A stretch of 64,000 nt of DNA, taken from assembly GCA_031472005.1 (NCBI GenBank), contig PZJY01000007.1, positions 186,001 to 250,000 on the forward strand, read 5' to 3'. The position numbers and the translations under genes were made by a program. Positions within the stretch are counted from its first letter, which is position 1, and each line of letters begins with the position of its first letter. This document shows positions 47,330 through 57,548 of this stretch, piece by piece. The stretch is from Tetracladium setigerum. Taxonomy: Eukaryota; Ascomycota; Leotiomycetes; Helotiales. A model generated the notes under the pieces. It was not told the DNA's origin. It made no database searches and was given only the letters and a program-made list of their open reading frames with translations.

Positions 47330-48514
47330 GCTGATATGAGGTCTCCCACCCATTCTCAACCCTCCGCGAAATCGCACCCGAAAACAGCACTTTCCCCCTC
47401 TCAGACCTCGAGCTCCTCCACCAATGAATGACTAAATCCTTCCGCAGCTTCTCGGAGACACTAAATAGTTCTCACGATAACTGTTTCTGGCGTGTTAGAA
47501 TCCCAAAGTTGGGATTTGAATTCCCTATCCTACTTCGTGCAGTCCTCGCGTGTGCAGTATTGTATTAATTACGTGAACCGGATCTCGAGCAGGAGTTGAA
47601 GGAGTATTATCTTAATTTGGCCTCTAAATATCAGCAAGCTGGGCTCCTGGGGTATAGTCATGTTTTAAGGTGAAAGGAGGAGGCGAGGATGCGCGGTTCT
47701 AGTAATGGTGATGAACTGATGATGACGAGGAGGAAGAAACGAGATATAATTTGCGATGATTATGTTTGCGGGGATTATGGCGGCTTGTTCGGTGACTATC
47801 GCTATTGGGAATAGTGAATAATGTTGGTAAGTAGAGTAGGAAAGTTCGTGGGTATTCTTTTCTTTTCTTTTCGTCGCATCTATTTTGACTCGGCGACAGT
47901 ACTAACAGTATAGTCCAGGCTTTCGACGAAACGATAGAATCAGCCACAGAACAATTCGCTCGTGAATCAATAACCTACGATCGAAAACGCTACCGCAATA
48001 TTCTTCTGAACATCACCAATACCAGCTAAACAGGGGTCGTCACCTTTTTAGATAGTGAATACTAGGGTATTCACTCTTCCCCTCGAAAAACTAGCGTCAA
48101 CACCCCTCCTATCCGATTCCGAAAAAAACTATTTACGAAAACGCAATCACTATTCTACGTCGGGCGTACGCATTACCATTTCAACCTTCCGAAGTAATTT
48201 CCTCTCCACTACCAGGAATGCGGTTTTCGCTAAGTATGTGGGGAGAGAATATCTCGGAGGAGTTTTGCGTGAGGTTAGAGGAAAGAAGACCGATGGCGTT
48301 GGTGGTGTTTGCGTATTTAACGCCGGGGATTGAGAGGTGTGAGTACCGCTGTTGGTCTATAAAAGGGGAGGTGAAGAGGGTTTTGGGGATATTGAAGAGA
48401 GATTAGGGAGTGAGGAGAAGGGGGGATTCGAAGGCTTGGGTTGAATGGCCAAGAAGGGGTATTAGTGATATAGAGAGCCAGTACCCCGTACCATTTTTAT
48501 CAAAAACGTTCAGG
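47330..48514 (+). pseudogene. Decayed fungal transcription factor (Zn2Cys6/UPC2-type C-terminal region)
   Basis: The DNA, read in several frames, keeps the typical order of the fungal-specific factor domain. Seen: SDLELLHQ then a stop (TGA, TGG expected for HQW), MTKSFRSFSE, CFWRVRIPKLGFEFPILLRAVLA, a second stop (TAA), LREPDLEQELKEYYLNLASK, later MIMFAGIMAACSV, then EERRPMALVVFAYLTPGIER, CEYRCWSIKGEVKRVLG and finally AWVEWPRRGISDIE. These parts sit in at least three frames with stops between, and no start with a Zn2Cys6 cluster is found upstream, so the gene is dead or badly damaged. Similar proteins regulate sterol uptake or secondary metabolism. The premature TGA fits a G-to-A change. Family call is from motif recall and moderately sure. 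Confidence 0.7.
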
Positions 48515-48873
48515 CTGAGCAGAAGTTTTGTCATTTGAAATTTATAGCTACTATAGAATGCCGACGTAGAATATCTTCAGTAGCCTTCTCTACCTCTATC
48601 TACTATAGTATCTCACCTCCAGTTCAAAACCTTGACCTCAAAACCCACCAGAAAAATCTCCAACTAGTGCAACCACACATAACACCCACCCTTCCATGCA
48701 TTAACTTCCAACAAACAAAAAAATAAATTATCCCGTGAGTAAAACAATACTAGGGAGGGTCCCGACCGACTGACCGCCTCACTGTGGAGTCGTGCGTGTG
48801 CGCAAAATTTTTGCATCTCCACACCGTCATAACCGAAAATACACCTCGACACCTCAACAACAACCAATTCACT
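48515..48873. other. Intergenic region before tRNA-Asp
   Basis: 360 bp without a supported gene; mixed composition, contains the 5' flank of the tRNA gene. Confidence 0.45.
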
Positions 48874-48945
48874 TCTTTGATGGTCTAACGGTCATGATTT
48901 CTGCTTGTCACGCAGGAGATCGGGGTTCGACTCCCCGTCAGAGAG
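48874..48945 (+). tRNA. tRNA-Asp (GTC)
   Basis: A 7-bp acceptor (TCTTTGA pairs with TCAGAGA), the D-arm GATGGTCTAACGGTCA, an anticodon stem TCTGC/GCAGG around TTGTCAC (anticodon GTC), and a T-arm CGGGGTTCGACTCCCCG give a complete cloverleaf. The A box TGGTCTAACGG and B box GGTTCGACTCC are intact. No intron. A short CA-rich leader precedes it. Confidence 0.95.
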
Positions 48946-48998
48946 TCATAACACTCACTGGCAGTGAATTTTCATAACCCCAAGTTGATAACTTGGAA

Positions 48999-49095
48999 CA
49001 ACCACGTTTTTGCACGTTTTTGCACGTTTTTGCACGTTTTTGCACATTTTTGCACATTCTTTTTGCACATTCTTTTTGCACATTCTTTTTGGCTA
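48999..49095. repeat. TTTTTGCAC tandem repeat just after tRNA-Asp
   Basis: Five or so 10-bp CGTTTTTGCA units followed by three 13-bp CATTCTTTTTGCA units, 50 bp downstream of the tRNA. Two related unit lengths adjoin. Confidence 0.85.
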
Positions 49096-49429
49096 CTTTT
49101 CGAGAGATACGGAGAGAGTTTGGAGAGAAAGAGGAAAATGGAGGATATGCTGGTCTGGTGGAAATGGGGAGGTTCAGTAATGTGGGCTGTATCAAGTGGT
49201 GAGCTCCTGTGGATTCATCTTTTTTTTTCTCCTGAGGAGCCTGGTAAATCATATACATTGTCAAGCGAGAGCAGTAGGTAGTAGAAGTACCAGAACTAGG
49301 TAATTTGATACTACCGGCTTCCTAGCAGACGGCTGTTCTTTTTCTATCGACAACTTACCGTGGCAACCGAGTTATGAATGCCAGAGCGATGGCACGTGAC
49401 TCTAAATCACGTGTATCTATCTACAAAAC

Positions 49430-50640
49430 CATTTAGTTCAAACATTTGTGCTCTGGGGTATGAGAGGAATCGGGTGAGTTTTGAGTGTTCGAAAGCGACG
49501 TCACAAAATCCTCACAATCTCAGGAAAACCCAAATTGCGTTGAAATTCGCACAATCCATTCAACACCAACTCTCAGTGTTCTGGATTAGGGCGGATCGGT
49601 TACAAATTTTGCTACAGGCTATGCCCAGATTTTGAATGAACTTGATCATCTTGCAAACAGGGATGGAACAAATCTAAATGAGAACCTTTCAGTTGTCCTA
49701 GACAAGACCCGCCGTAGGCTTGAAGAGAATCCAAATGAGTGGCTGCTCATCCTTGATAATGCGGATGATCTTGATAAGTTTCTAGGTTCTTCGCCCGGAT
49801 ATATACAATGGTATTCGAAGAGTCCCTACGGCAGCTGGGTATAGAGGATGTAGTCACTTGGAAAGCGGTCAACAATTTCATCGGCTGGCAAAGCTCGATC
49901 TGCATGTGGCCGGAGTGTGGGCCTGTCCTCTGGCAAGCCATCGGGCATCGAATTCAAAGTCAAAGCCGAAGGGAAGCTCGCAGTCACGATCAGCAATGTG
50001 AAGAACACAGCCGAGAAGTATCTCGGATATCTCGAAACCTCCCAGAGAGATGATCTGGAGAGCGCCGAGAAGTTCCGCACGCTTTTGCATGATTCGGTTG
50101 TCTTGTCTGGCTGCTCAGACGCTATTTCCATGGTGAAGAACAGTCGAAGATTACAAAACAGTGTCAACAATCAAGGCGCCCAGTTACAGCAGCGAGGCGG
50201 TCTTGAAGAAGCGGAACGGCTACATTTGAGATTGATAGAGATATGTGTAGAAGGGGAGACAGGAGGTGCCGGAAGTCTTCACACACAATCTCATGCTCGC
50301 GATTTGCCAATAAGGGAGAGTACAAGAAGCGAAGGCATATAGGGAGCAGCATGGCGCCGACTTGGAGGGGTCGGAAGCTACCTTTGGTGGCCTGGAGATG
50401 CGATTGGCGCGAGATGGGACGGACCGCGATGTTTACGAACAGGCGCAGGCGTTGCTTGATACTGGGTAGCTTATAAGCGAGGAGTGGAAGCAGAAGAATA
50501 TACATGGCTTTGCGCAGAGCAGAATATCTTTATGGTAGGCTCGAACAGCGGTCGCTGCCAGTAAACACGCAGAGTGTTAGTAGAAGGAGGACAGGAGGAG
50601 GCAAGAACTTGGTCAAATTCAGGACGAAACTTTCATGATA
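49430..50640 (+). pseudogene. Fragment of an NB-ARC/NLR-type receptor gene
   Basis: The conserved NB-ARC core is readable across an intron (GT after 49470, AG near 49533): LWGMRGIG then GKTQIALKFA (Walker A), HQLSVFWIRAD, GYAQILNELDHLA, LEENPNEWLLILDNADDLDKF (Walker B LLILDNADD). One extra T at 49596 restores the frame from IRAD to SVTNFATGYAQ. After about 49800 the frame breaks into pieces, and another open frame (49917–50342) carries LGYLETSQRDDLESAEKFR and GLEEAERLHLRLIE, the latter TPR-like. No intact C-terminal repeat array follows. STAND/NLR proteins in fungi act in self/non-self recognition and cell death. This copy appears truncated at both ends, without an N-terminal effector domain, hence a pseudogene or fragment. 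Confidence 0.65.
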
Positions 50641-50871
50641 TGGGATAATAGAGCCACCGGCTCAATTGTGTCTGTCTCCCATACAGCAGTAATAAGAGGG
50701 TCGGACAAAAGTGGCTGAGATTTCACTGTTTGTACGCAAAAAGAGAACCAAACCGATTTTGCAAGTGAGTGTTTTACTGACTGGATCAGAGATTCCGAAA
50801 ATATTAAAAAAGAAGGAAAAAAAAGGGAAGTTTCAAACACCAAAAGAGTATCTCACAAGGCACAGCATTCA
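50641..50871. other. Short spacer before tRNA-Arg
   Basis: 230 bp with poly-A/GGAAAAA runs; no gene seen. Confidence 0.4.
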
Positions 50872-50961
50872 CGATCCAAACGGGACTCGAACCCGCAATC
50901 GTCCGCAATCATGGATTTAATACCACCGGAAGCGGACGCCTTACCATTAGGCCATCAGACC
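50872..50961 (-). tRNA. tRNA-Arg (CCG) with intron
   Basis: On the minus strand GGTCTGA pairs (with G-U pairs) with TTGGATC. The D-arm is TGGCCTAATGGTAAGG, the anticodon stem TCCGC/GCGGA encloses TTCCGG with anticodon CCG, and the T-arm GCGGGTTCGAGTCCCGT is intact. An 18-nt intron lies after position 37 (50925–50908), the canonical site for nuclear tRNA introns. Confidence 0.9.
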
Positions 50962-52080
50962 TTACTGTGTTTTGCGAAACGTGAGAAGAAATTTCTCTTG
51001 TTTCGGTACATGTAGCAAGCATGTAGTCTGGACAAATTGATCGAAATGATTGGACAGGCAGTCGGCTGTTGCCTTGGCAGATGCTGGACAGACGTAAGAG
51101 ATGACGACCTCAGTCGTTGGATCTCGTGCAGGTTGGACCATCCCGATTTGTGTACACAACTTGAATTTTAATAGCCAGCTAGCTAAGAAGGTAACTCTAA
51201 TATGCAAGATCTAGAAAGAGTGCCTGAAACAATTGCCTTTGATCCGGGTATAGATAAAGTGTAATTTCGTACCCCGCATTGTGCCTGTTTGTCTTGGACG
51301 CTGTACCTTGACAGGCACCGATTTTATATCATGTCGATGTGCAACAGCGACGGGATTCATCTGTATCAAAATAATGAAACGTTACATCTGAAAACTTTCC
51401 CGTCCCTGATTTTGGAAATTGGGACGGTAGATTAACCAACCGCAAGGCACGGAAAAGGCCACACATGTATGAATTGTGGCGTGGCTTTCTTGAGTCCAGA
51501 AGACACCATTCATTTTCAGTATTGTCCTTCTTCTCCCACTTCCAGCTCTATCAGTTATCAATTGGGCGATGAATCGAATGTCACAATGTAGAATTGATCC
51601 ATTTATCAATATACAATTATCGAGCAAGCCACAAAACACATGATCAAATCAAGTCCATATGATTGGTCCGTAACGTTACCCATGTGTTGACGACGGCTGC
51701 GCAAGGCTGCACAGCACACAGCCTGAAGCCTGGAATCTGGAACATGGGAATTGACTGACAATCTGAGCTACATGAATATCTACAATACGTCTTCTCTTGG
51801 AGCCTGGAATGCTGAAATATAAACACCTGGACTAGCCACTGGCGGATTATTTGAAGATCAGAACGAAAGAGCGAGAGAGCTCCCCCAGTCCATCAATCGA
51901 GCTTTCACCACAGCAAACCTCGACATCATTGAGAAAACAGTACACTGCACACATCTTTCAGATCACATCAAATTTTTTAAATTGAATTGGAGCTCTCAAT
52001 TTCATCAAACCACTTTGAGTTCGACAGTCGCGAAACCCCTCACTTGCTTTACATCACAATTCGTCGTCACAGTTATCAGG
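50962..52080. other. Intergenic region before the dehydrogenase gene
   Basis: 1.1 kb with no supported gene. A TATAAA at 51818–51823 lies about 260 bp before the start codon and may serve the gene at 52081. Confidence 0.5.
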
Positions 52081-53767
52081 ATGCCCTCCCAACTCAATCA
52101 CCTCAATGCTCCCACACGCCCGACCTTCTCTGATAGCCCTCCTCGTATCCTCATCATCGGTGCCGGGTCCCGCGGTAATGCTTACGCCAGAGCTACAACA
52201 AATTCCAGTAATGGGATCGTAGTAGCCGTTGCTGAACCGATCGCATACAAGCGGGAGAAGCTCGGAGAAGCTTATATCTGGGGCAAGAATGCTCCAGTCA
52301 ACGGTCAGCACTTCTCTGGATGGGAAGACTTTCTCCGATGGGAATTGGCGAGGAGGATCAGACAGGCGGATGGACAGGATGTGCCCGAAGGAGTTGATGC
52401 TGTCTTTATCTGTGTTCTGGACGAGCAGCACAAAGAGGTTATACTCGGCTTAGAACCTCTTGGCCTTCATATAATGTGTGAAAAGCCATTGGCTACCAGG
52501 TTGGAAGACTGCGTGTCGATTTACAAGTCTTTACTACCCAATCTCCCTGACACGAACCCATCCAGAATCTTTTCTATCGGTCATGTTTTGCGATACAGCC
52601 CCCACAATATGCTTTTACGGAAGCTCCTGCTGGAGGACAAGGTGATTGGGGATATTATGTCTATCAATCATACAGAACCAGTAGGCTGGTGGCACTTCAC
52701 GCACTCTTATGTCCGGTAAGTACGTGCCCAGCCCAAATCCATTTCTGTTCTGACCGATACAGAGGTAATTGGCGAAAGGAGTCAACCACAGCTCCATCTC
52801 TTCTCACAAAATCATGCCATGATATCGATCTCCTCCTCTGGATCTTATGCTCTCCACCGCCCCACTCGACTAACCCGGCGCATCTGCCCTCAACGATAAG
52901 CTCGTCCGGCTCACTACAATACTTCAACAAATCTCGCAAACCCACCGCTGCAGGAAAAGCAACAAACTGCCTATCCTGCCCATCGAAAAGTCATGCAAAT
53001 ACTCCGCCAAAAAGATCTACCTCGAATCCCGACTCCGCGGTCTAGGCAGCGGCAATAAAAACTGGCCCGTGGACATCGTCCTCCCCGAAATCGAAGAGTG
53101 CCTCTCCCAGGGCGGTTTAAACGCCGGAGAAGCAGCCTTAACCGCAAAACTAGAAGCAGATTACACAACCACAACTCCAGAATTCGAAGTCTCATCCAAG
53201 AACTGGTTCGGTCGCTGTGTCTACGAAGCCGATAACGACGTTTGTGACGACCAAGTCGTGACTCTAAAATGGGATAACGATCCGTACCCACCTATCAACT
53301 CCGACAATGAAAAAGCACTTGCTGGTCGTGGTGCCAAAACGGCTGTTTTTCACATGGTGGCTCATACCAAGAAGATTTGTGAACGGTACACGCACATCTA
53401 CGGTGTTGATGGGGAGATTTACGCTGATAGCGTCGTGATCACGGTCGATGATTTTAATACTGGCGAGAAGAAGACATACAGACCTCACATGGCTGGGGGT
53501 GGTCATGGCGGTGGTGATGATGGGTTGGCGAGACAGTTTATCTTGGCTGTTGATAGGGTCAAGAACCATGGGATGAGCGTTGAGGAGGCTCAGAAGGAAT
53601 ATGTGGGTTGTAGTCTGGAAGAAGTGATTAGGAGTCACGCTATGGTGTTTGCTGCTGAGGAGGCGAGAGTGCAGAAGCAGGTGCTTGATTTTCCGGCTTG
53701 GTGGGAGAAGAATGTTGAGGCTCATTTGGGGCTTTTGGAGCAATTCGTCGGCGATAGTTATGAGTGA
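52081..53767 (+). CDS. GFO/IDH/MocA-family NAD(P)-dependent oxidoreductase
   Basis: Exons 52081–52715 and 52763–53767. The Rossmann motif ILIIGAGSRGNAYARA near residues 20–35, DAVFICVLDEQHKE (strand/helix pair) and the family's catalytic-lysine motif CEKPLATRLEDC are clear. SIGHVLRYSPHN and INHTEPVGWWHFTHSYVRG lead into the alpha/beta C-terminal domain, which includes KSCHDIDLLLWI. One extra C at the CCC of 52979–52981 is needed to turn ...NCLSCP into IEKSCKYSAKKIY, keeping a CxxC...C cluster that in this subgroup may bind metal. The rest, TKKICERYTHIYGVDGEIY and TYRPHMAGGGHGGGDDGLA, is typical. Substrate probably a sugar or polyol derivative, not determined. I chose the ATG at 52081 because upstream in-frame ATG 51982 has no Rossmann-like addition. 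Confidence 0.87.
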
Positions 53768-54046
53768 GGTTTATCTTTTATGACTTTATGAAGTGATGGA
53801 TGTCTTTTTGCTCTGCTGGTTGCTGGTCTTTTGATTTTTGATAGAACCAATAAATTTGATAAAATACTCTAAAGACGGAGATAGTCTATATAGTTTTCCT
53901 ATTGATGTACCGTTTTCACCCTCATTCCACCCCCACTAACAACAATGCCCTTAAAGTAAATGATCTTCACCTCAATAAATCTCTAATCCTTCCATCACAT
54001 CTCAATTTCATGATCCACATTGACACCTTCCCCCTTCACCGCTCAC
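53768..54046. other. Convergent 3' intergenic spacer
   Basis: 280 bp between convergent genes; nothing else seen. Confidence 0.5.
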
Positions 54047-56004
54047 TCAAACATTTGTATTAATAAAATCAAGAATAATTTTAAACGCCCCTGGAGCATT
54101 CAGAGCAAAATTCAATCCGTGACCAGCACCGGGGTAGCTAACACCCTGATATACCTTTGTTCCATTGAAGAACCCCAATGCCGCTCCTGTATCAATCACA
54201 TCGTCACAACTACAATTGGTCATTCATTAGTTCTATTCAATTACAATTTCACATCACCCATTAACCATCACCAATTTACCATCAAAAAAAAAAAAAAAGA
54301 GAGAGAGAGAACTCACTGGGAAGCACAAAATATAAAATCATACTGTCCCGTAATCACCATCGCAGCACCCTTGAATTCGTGAAGTCTTGGGATCACGAGA
54401 TCAGTGGCTGTTAAGACTTCGCTGATGGCTATGGGTTCTTTGATCGAGTCGGCATATTCAGCTGTTTTGTAGGTGAAGTCTGGTTTTTTGAAGAATCTGA
54501 AGACGCATTGTTAGTTGGTATGAACAAGTGGTGGAGGAGTTGAGAAAGAAGGAAAATACGTACGTGTTGACGTTGGCGTAGATATCGACTGGTGTTACAT
54601 ATCCCTGTTATTTCAACATTGTCAGGACTTTGATCAGGTGTCGCTCGCGTGGAAAATGAGTTTACTTGGAGGTGTGCTAGGACAGAGAAGGGGGGACTTA
54701 CAGTATCCAATTTACCCCATGTAATAGGTTTCTCCCCCGACGCGATGCGGAATTGGGAAGCTTGCACAAAACCGTAAGCACTTCCACCGGCAAATGACCA
54801 TCCTATATTATATCAACCTTGTCAGCTCTCTCTCTCTCTCCAATCTCACAACATCACCATATCAAATCCAAAGCCAGCCCAGCGATGCAGATAAACAAGA
54901 ACCAGATCCAGAAAAAAAAAAACGAAAGGAAGCAACAAACCGGTCATGATCAATCCATCCACAAGCCCCGGCTCCGCAGAGACAATCTGAGCACTGATCC
55001 CACTTCCAAAAGAATGACCCACCAAGACGAGTTTTTCTGGCTTTCCGATCGAGGCCGTGTATTGACCGGCTTTGATGGCTTTCGTGAGAGCGATGCCGAG
55101 AGCGGTTTGGATTGTGTTTTGGTTTAGATATCCCGAGACTCTGTGAATTGAGAGAAAAAAATTAAAAAGATTAGCCCTAAATTTTCATTGGGGGTTGCGG
55201 TGGTTGGGAAGTTCGAGCGTAAGAAGGAGGACGGGGAAAATAGCGAGCTAAAGGACTACTGACTTTTGGGACTTTCCAACACCCAATCGATCATAATAAA
55301 ACACCGAATAGCCTTGCGCGATAGCAGCATCAACGAATGAGTATCGTTCAGGTTGATATTCGGAATCCCAGTACAGGCGATTGAAGTTCAAACCGTGGGT
55401 TAAGAGGAGAATGGTCTTGCTCTTGGCGCTGGGTGTGGAGGGGGTGCAGAACGTTCCCTGTGGGGGTAGGTGGGAATGTTAGTTGGTAGAGTGGTGGAAG
55501 GGTGAAGGATGAGTGGAGGAAGGAGGGTGGGTAGGTAAAGTACGTACAGAGAGTGTGTACTTTGCTGTTTGCGTTTGTTTCTTCTCTGGGGAGCCGAATG
55601 GGAAGAATGTCTCATTGCTCCTGCGAGCTGCAAGATCAGTTGTCTATTTTTATCACAAACACCGCGCAGTTAGTTTTCATTCCTAATATAATAATATTCT
55701 CATTCTTCACGATCCAACCTGTTCTCCTCTGTAGCTTCACCTATCTCTGTAGGATATCACATGGAGACGGATGCCAACGAAAGAAAGGGGAGGGGAGAGG
55801 AACAGAGAGAGAGAAGCGTACAAAGTCTGTAACATCATAATTATTCGTAAACTTTGGCAACGAGAAGATGTTGTTTGTTGATGTGACTTCGAGAGGGATG
55901 GAATCGTAGGTTTTGCATGTTTTTGCAACTGCGCGGCTGGTGAGGAGGGGAGTTGAGGTTACGCCTATGGCTAGGAGACTGAGTAGGAGGATTCGGCGGT
56001 TCAT
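54047..56004 (-). CDS. Secreted alpha/beta hydrolase
   Basis: About eight exons on the minus strand; the last ends with the stop at 54049–54047. Signal peptide MNRRILLLSLLAIGVTS. The fold is plain: ILLLTHGLNFNRLYWD (oxyanion loop HG), FVDAAIAQGYSVFYYDRLG (DRLG after strand), then the nucleophile elbow LVLVGHSFGSG (Ser near residue 200) and SYPGAGHGLNFALNAPGAF with the catalytic His. Asp is probably in TGQYDFIFCA. The pattern fits secreted lipase/esterase or epoxide-hydrolase-like enzymes of fungi. Most exon borders are GT–AG with matching phases: exon 2 begins TTDLAARRSNETFF, exon 3 GTFCTPSTPS, exon 4 SGYLNQNTIQ, a later one NVNT|FFKKPDF. No frame repair is needed. Confidence 0.87.
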
Positions 56005-57548
56005 TTTGAATGTGATTGTGTATTTGATTCTGTATGCTGGAAGTGGGTGTGTGTATATCGTATGAAGGTGATGGTTGATGGATATGGTTGAGATTGGGAA
56101 TTGCTATTGGGAAAAGACTTTCTATTTGTACTTCTTCCACTTCCAACTTGACGAGATACTATCTCGCAACATCTCCGTCCGCTTCCTCCATCCTAAGCTA
56201 CGAATATCTCAAATTCAATCTCTTCGTCTTCCCTCATCCGGATGTTCGCCTATGCAATCTTCCTGATTCCATCCTGCGTACGTGCGTCTTGTCGGTACGT
56301 ACAGTACAAGCTCCCCCAAATTCTCGCGGCTGAATGCACAGTGTTTAATAATCACTTATTTCTCAAAATTCACGTCGAAAAACACCAGGTCTGGCATTCC
56401 ACCTACGACAAAGTCGAATGATATCCAATATCCGCTCGGTTTGAAATGCAAATTCCCGTTTTAAGGTTGTCGGGATGACAATCTGTGGAGTCGCTTACTT
56501 ACATATTGGCTGGCATGATGTGCTTCTTCCGAAGCGAAAAGTGCTTGTGTGACCCCTCTTGAATTTCTATTGGAGGAAGATGCGGAAAGAAGTGCTTGTG
56601 ATTGAGGAAGGTATGATGGAATCTTACTGTGTTGAACTTCGGACCCGTCGGTATTGCATTATTCTCGTGTTGATTTGATGGTTTTTGCAGGGCAGGTTTA
56701 GGAGTGAATTCTAGGTTCGGAATTAATGTGACGTGAGGACTTTAAAGTTGTGCCGCTCTGCCGTCTGGAATCATGGGAGGTTCCGTATTGCTGTGTAAAC
56801 TTAAGACTGAATACAGATTTGTGCTGACAATTTTTGCTTCATGTCATGAATTTCGGGTGAATAAGGTGGTATTCAAGATGGAGGTGGGTTGTGGGTGAAT
56901 TGATGACATATCTGAGAAAGGCCTTGGCTTCGTGCAGACTTAAAAATCTATGATTACTATGGATTCTTAAAAAGAACTTTTAGTTGTGTAAGGTACAGCA
57001 CTGAATTCGGAGGTTTATGGTTTGCTTTGCCGAGGCGAATATCACTAATCCAGGTGTGCTGACAAAATAATCTGTAAGGCTCGAAGGATAGGCACCAGCC
57101 ACTACCTTAGTCTCCCTCGGCATGATGTTTAGATCTCTTTTCTATGAGTATTTTGGAAGAGCGGAAACGCTGTCAAGAAATTATTAAGAATTCACATATT
57201 TGATATTTGCAAGCTACAAGTGGTGGTTGTTTGCCAGGCTACTTCCCGGAACCTCTTGCTCGTTCACGGTTAATCTCTAAAACGGTGTTACTCTCCAGAA
57301 TTGATACACAAATTATTCTTTCTGTTCTACCTAATTGTTATATATAAAAAAACTCATATAATAATATACGTCCCGCATTTCCAAGTTTTAAACTCATTAA
57401 TCCTAAACCATTATTCATACCTAGCCAACCCATGATTCCAAACCATACCTAAGTACACATTACGATCCGATGCTCCTCTCCTCCACTGCTTCCAACCCCC
57501 CGGGCCCTTCAGTTCCATGCACCCCACTCCGACTCACACTCCTCTTTC
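56005..57548. other. Intergenic region
   Basis: 1.5 kb, AT-rich, no supported gene on either strand. It contains the promoter of the hydrolase and the 3' flank of the next gene. Confidence 0.5.
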
